A DNA stretch of 60,328 nucleotides from the NCBI GenBank assembly GCA_030180075.1, contig JASNJN010000083.1, positions 1 to 60,328 on the forward strand. The letters run 5' to 3'. Origin of the DNA: Mikrocytos mackini. Taxonomy: Eukaryota; Endomyxa; Ascetosporea; Mikrocytida; Mikrocytiidae. Below the pieces are notes generated by a model. That model saw nothing but the letters and a program-made list of their open reading frames with translations, did not search any database and was not told the origin of the DNA. The stretch's first letter is position 1, and each line of letters opens with the position of its first letter. The translations under genes and the position numbers were made by a program. Positions 43,617-52,775 of this stretch are shown piece by piece.

Positions 43617-45644
43617 ATGCCTCAGCAACAAAAGAACACTCCCATATTTAAACCCATGAAAGTTAGGAACTTTGATTCTTCAGTAAACATAGTAGATCCA
43701 ATATCCCTTTTGAAATCAAAATCGTACATAGACAAGACAAAGCAATACATGTTGTTAATAACAAGTGATCCGAAAGGAATTTTTATAAGACCGCGTAGAT
43801 TTGGAAAAACAGTGACTATAAATTTCCTCAAACTCATTTTCAAAGGGCCTTCTTCACGACAATATTTTAAAGGAACTTATATATATGACCAACCAATGAT
43901 AAATAAACATGGACAATGTCTGGATAATGATGGAAATATAATAAAAGGAAAGGGCGTGGCTGGTATACGGAAAAGAGTTATGTATCCCTGGCCAAAACAT
44001 GCTGTTATCCATTTTGATTTCAAATGGATCGCCAATAAAGATAGCAAAGTGGTAAAGAACCGAATAATAAAAAAAATCTACAAAATAGCAAAAACATATA
44101 ACAAAGAAACAAAATTAGAAGATCCAAAAAGTGTCACAGACATGTCATCATATTTGGATGATTTATTTGATATTTTAACCACTCTGGGAAACGGATATGA
44201 ATCGAAAGTCATTGTCTTAATTGATGAATATGATGCTATATTTCGAGATTCAACCTTCGATTCGGAGTTACAAAAGAGTAATATGAAAGATCTTATTCAG
44301 GAGTTTTACAATGTGTTAAAAGATAAAGCAGATCATATACAGCTAAAACTTATAACAGGCATTACAACGGTCTCATTTACCGATATATTTACCTGGTCAC
44401 CGGATATTACTAATTTATCGCTTGAGCCACAATATGCTGCACTCGTTGGCTTCACAAAAAAAGAAATAGAAGACACACTAAATTATGAAATGTTTGAAAA
44501 TCTGGCGAAGGGTATTACTAGACACAACCCTTCGCGCTTACCAAAAAATAAAACAGCGCTTGTTACATTTGTTATGGATAGATTAGAAGAATGGTATAAT
44601 GGTTACAGATTTTCAGATGCAGAAACAACAGTATACAACACACTTTCCATAGTTGAAAGCTTTTGCAAAAATAGAATAAAAAATCATTGGATGAATAGTT
44701 TGAATTCAGAAATACAATTCGATGAAATTTGGAAATATCCAAAAATCTTCTTAAAAATGCAAGTTGATGAAGAAATTAGGGAAATACCTGAGGTAAATCT
44801 TTTTCAGTCTCCACTAATAACAACAGGCGACGAAGTCAGGGCAATTGCCGTTCTGTATCAAACAGGATTGCTTACTATTAAGAGTGAATACGAACTTAAC
44901 GGAAGTAGTGCGTATACATAGTATTTTCCTAATAAGGAGGTGAAACAAAATTATGAAAGTATTGTAGTAGGGATTTATAAAAACAAACTTAAAAATATGG
45001 GAAGTAAACAAAGAAATAAAGTAAAAGAATGTTTTGAAAATGGCGAATGGTATGAGTTTTTTAAGGAGGTTAGAGAATTATTCTCTGGATTAATTGCAAA
45101 TGAAGAGACAAGGCTTTATGAAAAGTTGTTTGGAATAATATTTACAGCTATTCTGAATGCATGTCATATCATGATTACTCCACAGATTAAAACAGAGCTC
45201 GGACATAAAGCAGGCGGGTTTATTGAAACTGTTGAATATGTCTTTATTTTTGAATACCAGTTATTTGATTGCCAGTACGAATATATGGACAGAGACCAAG
45301 GAATAAGACAAATATTGGAGAGGCACTACGAAACATTAAAAGTAAAAAACAAGCCAACGTATTTAGTAGGAATTAACTTTCAATATAAATGTGGAACACA
45401 AGGAAAGGGAAATAATCTAATAGGAAATAGAAAAAGAAGAAAACAAGTAGCCTACTATAATAATGGAAAGGATTTGATAAACAGAAACAATATTGATAAT
45501 TTCGTTATCAAACAACTAAGTAAAACCGGGAAGAAGTGTCTTTCGCAGGCCGAGGGCTGGTTTGATGAATCTAAGAAATTATTCTTAAATGAGTATAGCC
45601 CTAGAACGGGTAAGGTTATTAAGGTTATATCTGATGATGATTAA
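43617..45644 (+). pseudogene. Predicted AAA-ATPase with PD-(D/E)XK-like domain (DUF1703 type), one in-frame stop
   Basis: 434 codons from ATG 43617 to TAG 44919-44921; the same frame continues to 45644 (YFPNKEV follows the stop). It has the features of the predicted AAA-ATPase family: KSYIDKT, the variant P-loop RPRRFGKT (59-65), Walker B VIVLIDEYDAIF (199-209), and WYNGYRFS with YNTLSI. The part after the stop is the PD-(D/E)XK-like domain (GHKAGGFIE ... FIFEYQLFD, then IRQILERHY). Its usual E-x-K is E-Y-Q, so nuclease activity is doubtful. The family is common in bacteria and some fungi and has a mobile, poorly understood biology; transfer is likely. One stop could mean a recent pseudogene, a sequencing error or two products. 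Confidence 0.85.
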
Positions 45645-45833
45645 GAAAATAGATAAAATAAATATTTTGTAAATATCGAATAAGGGAATAATAAATTTAA
45701 TTTCCATTACAAAAACACTTAAACACTTTAAATTTGTGTACAATTTTGAAGTCACTTTATATTAATATTCCAATTTTACTAAACACATTTTACTTATAAA
45801 ATATTTTGATGATTTATTGTGTAAATTATGAAT
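45645..45833. other. AT-rich convergent intergenic region
   Basis: Separates the AAA-ATPase gene from the 3' end of gamma-tubulin. There is no GC-rich hairpin; AT tracts may serve for 3' end formation. Confidence 0.35.
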
Positions 45834-47261
45834 TTATAAATTTAAATAATCTTCTTGTTCGGTGTTTTTATATTCATCTATCATATCGAATACAACCTCT
45901 CTTGCATCTTCCATTTCACCCATTATGTCTATATCTAAATCTACTTTTTTAAATTCGCTCAAGAAAGCTTTTTTCTTTTTTAACTTATCAAAATCATTCA
46001 GTGTTTTTTCCAGGGCTTTTACACAGCTACTATTATTAATATACATGAACCCACCAGTATGATTTTCCCCTTCCAAATAAGGAGAAGTCGTGTTTATCGT
46101 TGTCCTAAGTCCTGTGGGTATCCAGTCAAAGAATTTTATGTTTTTGTTCTTCCTAATTCTTTCTCTTGATTCATACACATCTTCGGCTAAATTCCCCAGT
46201 TTATTATCCACAAATTGTTTGTTTGCAATATTTATCATTGTGAGAGCACTGTGCGTTATACCATCTTTGAAATCAATGGGGTAAGAGAATCCTATTTGAT
46301 CCACTAGCTTACTAACCACACTTGATATCTGATTTTTGGCTGATCTTGTTGTAGGAAGACACCCTCGGCTTTGATTAACCGATAAAAGGTTACAATTTGG
46401 TATCACAACTGTAGAATTGATAAGCCCTTTCAAATTGTAGTTTGCATTAGTTCCAAAATATCCTGGAAACCTAGAGTTGAAAGAAATAGAAGAAACTATG
46501 TTTGCTATTTGTTTGTTCACTTTCTCAAAAGGAGACACAGCATTTACTTCGCTCGCCTTATTCTTCTTTCTACTCGTAGTCAATAGAGAATTAGCTTTTT
46601 TCTGTAGACTTCCGTTGTCTATTGCTATAAATGCATCAGTGTATTGGTTTAATCTACTGATAGTAAGAATGGCATTGTAAGGGTGCACAACCACATCGTT
46701 AATAACTTTATCTCCCGTGTTGGGGAGAACACTTACTGCCATAATAGGGAGGGAGGGCTCATCTTCTTTTAATTTGGCCAATAAATGAGAGCCTGCACCA
46801 CTTCCCGTTCCTCCTGACACACTGTGTAGTAATACAATGCCTTCCAATTGGTCCGCGTTTTCTTTTTCTTTGTCAATTACATCAAATATCTTCTCCGCAT
46901 CTGATGAAGCCGCTATATAGTTACCACAAGCCCAATTGTTTCCAGCGCCGAGCCCGTTCGTGGGCATTACGATGTTGTTTGGGTTGATGAAATTCGATAT
47001 CGGAGAATTGTTCAACTGGGATATTACACGGGGTTCTGAGTCTATGAATATGGACCTAGATACATAACTACCTTCTTCGGATTCATAAAACAATACTTCT
47101 TTGTCGTCTTTGTATAGTCTACTAACTTTGGGAACTTGAGCGGTTGCTAAAGTTTGTTGTAATTGTAAGAGCCCATGCTCACGAGAGGCACGGTGTAGAA
47201 ACTCTGCGCCTATCTGATTCCCACATTGTCCAACCTGTATTGTAATAAGCTGTTTTGCCAT
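45834..47261 (-). CDS. TUB4: Gamma-tubulin
   Basis: An intact 475-residue tubulin-family protein. The start VGQCGNQIGAEFL, the GTP-loop SGGTGSGAGS (149-158) and AGNNWACGNY are diagnostic. FDVID followed by QLEGIVLLHSVSGG and SEPRVISQLNNSPISN fit gamma- rather than alpha- or beta-tubulin. It nucleates spindle microtubules at the spindle plaque. It is slightly longer than typical (about 450) and divergent, with a Lys/Ser-rich insertion near residues 220-240. A/T motif AAATTTTAAATTTTAA abuts the ATG. It is one of the clearest cellular genes here and a useful phylogenetic marker. Confidence 0.95.
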   Translation of the reverse strand: MAKQLITIQVGQCGNQIGAEFLHRASREHGLLQLQQTLATAQVPKVSRLYKDDKEVLFYESEEGSYVSRSIFIDSEPRVISQLNNSPISNFINPNNIVMPTNGLGAGNNWACGNYIAASSDAEKIFDVIDKEKENADQLEGIVLLHSVSGGTGSGAGSHLLAKLKEDEPSLPIMAVSVLPNTGDKVINDVVVHPYNAILTISRLNQYTDAFIAIDNGSLQKKANSLLTTSRKKNKASEVNAVSPFEKVNKQIANIVSSISFNSRFPGYFGTNANYNLKGLINSTVVIPNCNLLSVNQSRGCLPTTRSAKNQISSVVSKLVDQIGFSYPIDFKDGITHSALTMINIANKQFVDNKLGNLAEDVYESRERIRKNKNIKFFDWIPTGLRTTINTTSPYLEGENHTGGFMYINNSSCVKALEKTLNDFDKLKKKKAFLSEFKKVDLDIDIMGEMEDAREVVFDMIDEYKNTEQEDYLNL

Positions 47262-47282
47262 TTAAAATTTAAAATTTATAAA
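47262..47282 (-). promoter_or_regulatory. AAATTT-type motif before gamma-tubulin
   Basis: On the minus strand TATAAATTTTAAATTTTAA runs directly into the ATG at 47261. It matches the motif before several transposase genes (12786, 19473, 33392, 55370) and the AAATTT-like signal reported upstream of microsporidian genes. Confidence 0.65.
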
Positions 47283-47442
47283 AGTTACAACTGGTAGAAT
47301 TCTCGGACTATACAAAAGACTACTGGAAAGTACTAGTTTATATAGTGTTGTCAAGCATACTCAAATGTCATAGATTAATTTTTATACCTAGAACACGAAA
47401 ACAGAAAAGAAGGCCACAATTCACAATTAGTTACTCTAATCC

Positions 47443-48183
47443 CTATATTGAGCCTATCTCCAGGCTCCAAACTGTATATAAAATAGACCTATCATTTATA
47501 ACATTGAAAGAGTTTTCTACACTATCGTAGTTTAATTTGTTCAACACTAAAGCATTATCATCTCTGTCATATGCTGCGACTATGAAATAATACGAGCCTA
47601 TTTCGTCTTTACCAAAGCTACTGATTATAACAAACTGATTTCTTGGTCTTATATGTTGAGTAGACTCCGTTTGAAACGAAGTTGAAGTTACTGTCACGAA
47701 CTCTAGATCAAATGTAGAGTCAAGTTCAGCTAAAACCGGGCCATTCTGCAATTCCTGTAACAACAAAGAGATGCTTTGGATTTTCCTTAACTTAACACGT
47801 ACTTGTTGTTTCCTGTGAATTAAGTAGAAGCCAAGTAAACCTGATGGAACACCAACTGTAATACTTTTGGAGTTAATAAAATTAACCACATGATTCGTAG
47901 TTATAATATCTTCTGGAGGTGTCGATTTCAATAAGTTGAAAACAAAGTCGTGTACAAATAACTTCGGCCATACGTTGTATTTATCAAGACACTTGAAGAA
48001 TATAAGAAGTAAGGGAATTCGTATGGAAGGAAGATCAGGGTATACAATTCTATGTGTAAACCAAGAAGGTATCATAAGTCCAATATTCCAAGAAGCTGTA
48101 TATTTGTTTAGATACGAGTTTATTACTGGATTATTTGAAATCAAACAACAAAGAATCCAGGTTAATTGTAGTTTGAATGGCAT
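47443..48183 (-). CDS. Hypothetical protein, possibly inactive papain-like
   Basis: 246 codons from ATG 48183. The first ~20 residues are hydrophobic (LTWILCCLI) and could be a signal peptide. Residues about 130-155 (KIQSISLLLQELQNGPVLAEL) and 185-210 (RNQFVIISSFGKDEIGSYYFIVAA) follow the spacing of the GPV strand and the NHAV...G...YWIV strands of papain-family proteases. The catalytic His would be Gln and no active-site Cys motif (CWAF-like) is visible. If this holds it is a non-catalytic homologue; the similarity is mine by eye and weak. It is intact and lies downstream of gamma-tubulin in transcription order only by chance of strand. Confidence 0.5.
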   Translation of the reverse strand: MPFKLQLTWILCCLISNNPVINSYLNKYTASWNIGLMIPSWFTHRIVYPDLPSIRIPLLLIFFKCLDKYNVWPKLFVHDFVFNLLKSTPPEDIITTNHVVNFINSKSITVGVPSGLLGFYLIHRKQQVRVKLRKIQSISLLLQELQNGPVLAELDSTFDLEFVTVTSTSFQTESTQHIRPRNQFVIISSFGKDEIGSYYFIVAAYDRDDNALVLNKLNYDSVENSFNVINDRSILYTVWSLEIGSI

Positions 48184-49400
48184 TTGTGTAGGAAATATAG
48201 AAATATCTTGGGTTTATGATATATTTCTATATAAGTTTATAAATTACTGATCAATAATAAACCCAATATAAGAAGGAGAACGGAGAATAGTGATATTGGG
48301 ATTGGTTGAATGGTGAAGACCAAGTATAATTAACACTCGATATAATAAAGTTTTGTAGAATTCGAACTTTTGTTTAATTTTAAATGCTAACAAATTATTT
48401 ATCTATCAAAGATCTATTGTTTATATGGTTTCAATATAATATTGGTGATTTTAGGGTTCGGAATATATAGACGTTTGCAAAACTATTCGTACGATATTGC
48501 AAAATTATTCGTACAAAAAATTGAAGAGATTATGTTGTGAATAAAAATTTTATTATTTTTGAATAAAATGTCGAATCTGATTTTCCCAATTTGTTTACCA
48601 AAATACAGGTATAATTTTCGAAAATCGAGGTTTCAGTCCCAACATTTACACTTTTACTAATTCTTCCTCAAAAGACCAATCATCCCTTATTTGCAGAAGA
48701 TATTGAAAACGAAGTCACCATTCTTAAGCCTTAAAAGCAACCCATGGAGTTGGTATTTTGTTATTTAACACTTTCAGCATCCTGGTATTTTAAAGGAGCT
48801 TTGGCAAAAATCAACACGGGTATATGTTATTAACATGTTAAATGGTACTTTGCTAATTTTTTATAAAAGTGGTCTAATAAAAATGAAGTTTTTTTTGCTT
48901 TTGAATCTTGTAAAAAGTTACTTTTCAAAAATCAGAAATTTAAGGTTTTAAAAAATATTATGCCAAATTTTAATGGTTAAAAATTGGGGGGGTGCGCGTA
49001 GCAGCCCTCCCCCTGGAAAAAATAATAATTGTAAGAAGCAAGACCAGATGTCCAGAAAGAGTCATGGGAATGTGTAAATTTAATTAACTAAATCTAAATA
49101 AAATTTTGAACTATAATTGCTTTATTATTTTGACTCTGTCAACACTTTCTGCGTGGAGGGGCGAAGCGGTAGCATTCCCAAGGATAACAAACTTTAGAAT
49201 GGTTAATTAAAAAAATCGAATAATGTGAATTTGCGTTTCAATTCTTTTTTTAATATCAGCAACTTTTGGTTTCAACAAATATACCTTTCAAAATTAATTA
49301 TATACCCATCCTTATATAAAACATGTTTTGTCGTAATATTTATGTTTCATCAAAAATTATGTAATATTAACCAATTTTAAAAAAATCTTTTTATCAACAA
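48184..49400. other. Intergenic region with element end and GC hairpin
   Basis: TAGGGTTCGGAATATAT at 48452 matches 31670 and is followed by two GCAAAA-TATTCGTAC repeats (48476-48520). At 48986-49017 a G-run/C-run hairpin (GGGGGGGTGCGCG ... CCTCCCCC) stands out in AT-rich DNA. There is no supportable gene. Confidence 0.4.
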
Positions 49401-49706
49401 ATGAAATTTCTAGAATTAATAGAAAAAATTCATTCAAAGCGTGTTGCAATCGAGTGGTTGATGGAGATCGGCATTTTGAAAAATGCACGACTCTGTCAAG
49501 ATTGCAACCGCAATATGGCGCTACAATCATATAGGCGCAATAGAAATTTGCCTGTGATTTGGCGTTGTTCGGTTTGTAAGAAAACAACAAGCGTTTTAAC
49601 CGATTCCTTTTTTAGTTTTTCAAAAATTGATATTCGGACTTTTATTTTTATAATTTATGAAATGTGCTATAAGACCGAAGTATCTTCTTTAGAAGAAAAG
49701 GCGGGC
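49401..49706 (+). pseudogene. Merlin/ISXO2-like transposase, N-terminal zinc-ribbon fragment
   Basis: About 102 codons from ATG 49401. The zinc ribbon (CQDCNRNM ... WRCSVCKKTTS) followed by DSFFSFSKIDIRTFIFIIYEM is the typical start of ISXO2/Merlin transposases, where the catalytic DDE domain comes next. Here the frame meets an N at 49707 and then the repeat element at 49728, so the catalytic part is missing. Merlin elements are known from microsporidia. Assignment is from motif order alone. Confidence 0.7.
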
Positions 49707-49727
49707 NTAGATAGGCGCATACTTCGA

Positions 49728-50466
49728 TTTCCCACATTTTCTTCCTATTCCCACACTTTCTTCCATTTCCCACACTCAGACCAATTTTATCATGATTTTT
49801 ACCAGAAATACGGAAAATAATGCCATCTCATGGCTATATACTCACATTAGCCCCATATTGTGCATATTTAACATTTTCAGTGAGTACTCTAGCATAGGTT
49901 TTTGAAAACATTAAAAATGGTTTTTTGGGGTTTTTCCGAGCCTAACGAACAACAAAATACTCTGAATATTGGCCAATTATTACATACTATCTGTTTAATG
50001 AATAAATATAAGCATATTTACATGGTTGAATAACCGACTACGTACTCACTTTACAGTGACTTTTAAGTTGATTTTTATCACTAAATATGGCATGTGGGAA
50101 TAAATTATAATAAATTTTAAAGATAATTTTTGAAAATTATTACAAATATATTACGTTATGAAAGCTGAGAAGTCGATTTTACATGTTTATATGACTTAAT
50201 TGCTTTAAATTTTCAAATTTTCAAAATTGGGAATGTGCTCGTAATATTCAAGAATATAGCGTGGATTTTCATACTAACCGATCTAAAAAGTCTCAGTCTC
50301 TGGGAAATATCGTCATACATCGGTCAGGATGTGTGAAACACCGTGAAACCACCAACAATCATGCTAAAATGGACGATCGTGGGATATGGAAGATAGTGTG
50401 GGAATCGGAAGAAAGTGTGGGAATTGGAAGAAAGTGTGGGAAATGGAAGAAAGTGTGGGAAACAAG
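49728..50466. mobile_element. Inverted-repeat element with tandem TTTCCCACAC units at both ends
   Basis: The left end (49728-49775) has about 2.5 copies of a ~20-base unit, CCCACACTTTCTTCCATTT. The right end (50383-50466) has about four copies in inverse orientation (GTGTGGGAAATGGAAGAAA). The 600-base interior is AT-rich and non-coding. Tandem subterminal units in inverted orientation look like an array of transposase-binding sites. No target duplication was recognised. It truncates the Merlin gene. Confidence 0.7.
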
Positions 50467-51116
50467 ATTCCAGCCCAAGGGTCCCCCCTTCGAAAAAAAA
50501 ATTATTTACAAAACTTGATTAAAAACACAATGAACACGTGCAAACACATCAATAACGTGTTTTACACACGAAATAAGGTATTATATTCAATAAAAAAGTT
50601 GTGTCAAAATACGTGACTCGTAAATCTTAAGAAAAAAATTATTTTCCAAATTTTGATAAATGAATTTCTATGCTATTTTTGCACTCAATTAATACTTACT
50701 GGGTCGAGTTCACATAAATTATGCACAGTTTGGTGATTATTAGGTCATTTCCCAAAAAATAATTTTCGTAAAATCGTCGAAAATAGGTATTTTTTGTAAA
50801 TCTTAGAAAATTTGTAAATTTTATCGAGGTTTGACTGTATAACAAATAATAGGAATAATAGGCCTAGGCGATATCGTCGCGGCATCTCTACAACAGAACA
50901 AGGACATCAAATTATTACCACTATCAGAAGGTAGACAGAACTCATTAAGTTTTAATTAAGTTTTGTATCAGAATTATGCTTTGCGTCGTAAAATATTAAA
51001 CCTAGCTCTATCGGGTAAATATATTATTTATTACACATAACATTTTGATTATACAATATAACCCATTCAAAATATGTAAACTATCAAATGTGTAAATAAA
51101 ATCTTAAATAGTTAAA
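50467..51116. other. Intergenic region with pogo-type end
   Basis: ATCGAGGTTTGACTG then TA (50824-50839) resembles the terminal repeat also seen at 591-611. GGTCCCCCCTTCGAAAAAAA near 50481 recalls the hairpin at 32276. No gene is visible. Confidence 0.4.
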
Positions 51117-52754
51117 CTACATGGTATCGTCAACATAATATCCATATGAATATTTGTCATTATCACTATCCACTGTAGAAGAACACGTAAGCGGTCCAAG
51201 ACATAACCCCTTATAATGGTTTCCAATCCTGAATTCTTCTCCTGTTCCCATTGCAATAAACACTGTTTTATCTTTAAATTTTACTACCATAAACTCCATG
51301 TCTTCTTTTTTATATATCAATTCAACATCCCAATATACTCCTTCAACTTTTATATCTAAGTAAAGGAACCTTTCATTTTCTAAATCCAATAAAGATATCA
51401 TATTATCTATTTTACTTCTAACTGGAATATACCAATGTGGTCCTATTCTAATAGGTATAAAACAGTACCGGTTATTAGCCATGTCAATTATCTTTTCACT
51501 ATAAAGTTTGCATTTGAAGTTTATACTCACATTATCATTATTATGTAATTCAAAAATTCCTGTGTGTATCGAATTACTGTTATAATCTTTCTGATAAAGT
51601 ACACCTATATATATATTATCTATTCGTTGGACTACTTTATACTTGTAAAGATAAAAGTTTATTTCTTTAATTTCAGGTTTACTGTTTATACTAACTTCTT
51701 TATTAATTTCATAAAGACAAGGCCTATTTTCTAGGCCTTTAAATAGTATTCCTAAATCAAACACTTTGATTTTGTCATGTTCTATAAAACTTATAAGAAC
51801 TAGATGTTGTTTCGATTTCACAAGTAATAAGTACTTTCCTATTGATGTTATCGTTTCAATTGAATCTATTCCTTTATATGTTTGAATTGTATTGAAACTA
51901 CTTTGCTTCAACTTACGAGTTTTTGAGTATATCATATGTATGCAGTCTTCTGTATCTAAAATATATAACGTGTTCTTTACTTCTTTGTCAAACACAACAA
52001 TCTTCACAATCATACTGTGTTCAATTGTGCTTATTAATTCATTTGTTTTATACTCATATAAATAAACACATTTTGTATAATTACTACATAAAATTAATCC
52101 ATCATCAAAATCATTTGCATCACAATGTGTTATTTGTTTACCAATATTCTCTATATAAGTTTGTTCTTCTGTTAATAAGTTAATGCATATAATCTTCTGT
52201 TGACAGCAATTGAATACCAAAAAAGGTGCAGTTTTCTGTTTAATGCTAATGTCTATATTTGGTATAAAGAGTATACATCTATAGAAGAGCCCATCTGTAT
52301 ATGCAATGTTTGATGTTTTACAATGATTATTAAATTGTAGTACTTCGTTACCATAATCAGAAACGGTAGGATTATTCTTCATAGGTTCAATATCATTTAA
52401 AAGCTTTGTTCTAAACTTTCTTTCCATTTCTTTAAGTTGGTTCAGAATGTTTGGTTTATTATTTGATTTTAGTAACTCTTTATATCTGTGGATTCGTTCC
52501 ATAAGAATAGTGTCTTTTGTGTATTTGTTGTAAAGCTTATCTATGATTTGAAATGAGTTGTCAAGTTCTATAAAACTTCTTGTAGATGTAGTTTTTGCTA
52601 TATCACATTCTGGACAGTTTATACGAGAATTGATGTCAAACCAGTTTTCTTTGCAACTGATACATATAATGTGTCCACAAGTTAACAGTATAGGGCTAAC
52701 TTGAGATAAAGATTCAAATTCGTTGCTACAAATAGCACACTCTCCAATATCCAT
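51117..52754 (-). CDS. RING-finger protein, likely E3 ubiquitin ligase
   Basis: The minus-strand frame opens at ATG 52790, but the ATG at 52754 (MDIGECAIC) is the better start: it puts the RING at the N-terminus, as in the neighbour, and avoids overlap. The C3HC4 RING (CAICSNEF ... TCGHIICISCK ... NCPEC) spans about residues 5-50. A helical linker (~70-130) follows, then ~400 residues of short strands that could form a beta-propeller, with no motif I can name. RING proteins recruit E2 enzymes; the C-terminal domain would bind substrate. It is intact and paired head-to-head with a similar gene. Confidence 0.85.
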   Translation of the reverse strand: MDIGECAICSNEFESLSQVSPILLTCGHIICISCKENWFDINSRINCPECDIAKTTSTRSFIELDNSFQIIDKLYNKYTKDTILMERIHRYKELLKSNNKPNILNQLKEMERKFRTKLLNDIEPMKNNPTVSDYGNEVLQFNNHCKTSNIAYTDGLFYRCILFIPNIDISIKQKTAPFLVFNCCQQKIICINLLTEEQTYIENIGKQITHCDANDFDDGLILCSNYTKCVYLYEYKTNELISTIEHSMIVKIVVFDKEVKNTLYILDTEDCIHMIYSKTRKLKQSSFNTIQTYKGIDSIETITSIGKYLLLVKSKQHLVLISFIEHDKIKVFDLGILFKGLENRPCLYEINKEVSINSKPEIKEINFYLYKYKVVQRIDNIYIGVLYQKDYNSNSIHTGIFELHNNDNVSINFKCKLYSEKIIDMANNRYCFIPIRIGPHWYIPVRSKIDNMISLLDLENERFLYLDIKVEGVYWDVELIYKKEDMEFMVVKFKDKTVFIAMGTGEEFRIGNHYKGLCLGPLTCSSTVDSDNDKYSYGYYVDDTM

Positions 52755-52775
52755 TGTATTTTTTCTGTACTTAAA
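52755..52775. promoter_or_regulatory. 21-base divergent promoter between two RING genes
   Basis: Only 21 bases separate the preferred start codons at 52754 (minus) and 52776 (plus); with the longer upstream start the genes overlap by 15 bases. The sequence is T- and A-rich (TGTATTTTTTCTGTACTTAAA). Promoter elements of each gene must lie in the coding region of the other or be shared. Confidence 0.55.

Noticed and set aside
17094-45644. Stop-codon reassignment to explain in-frame stops
   Set aside because: TAA, TAG and TGA all occur internally, and the intact genes end in ordinary stops; simple decay explains it.
49728-50466. CRISPR-like array from the repeated CCCACACTTTCTTCC units
   Set aside because: Units are contiguous without spacers and in inverted orientation at two ends, as in a transposable element of a eukaryote.
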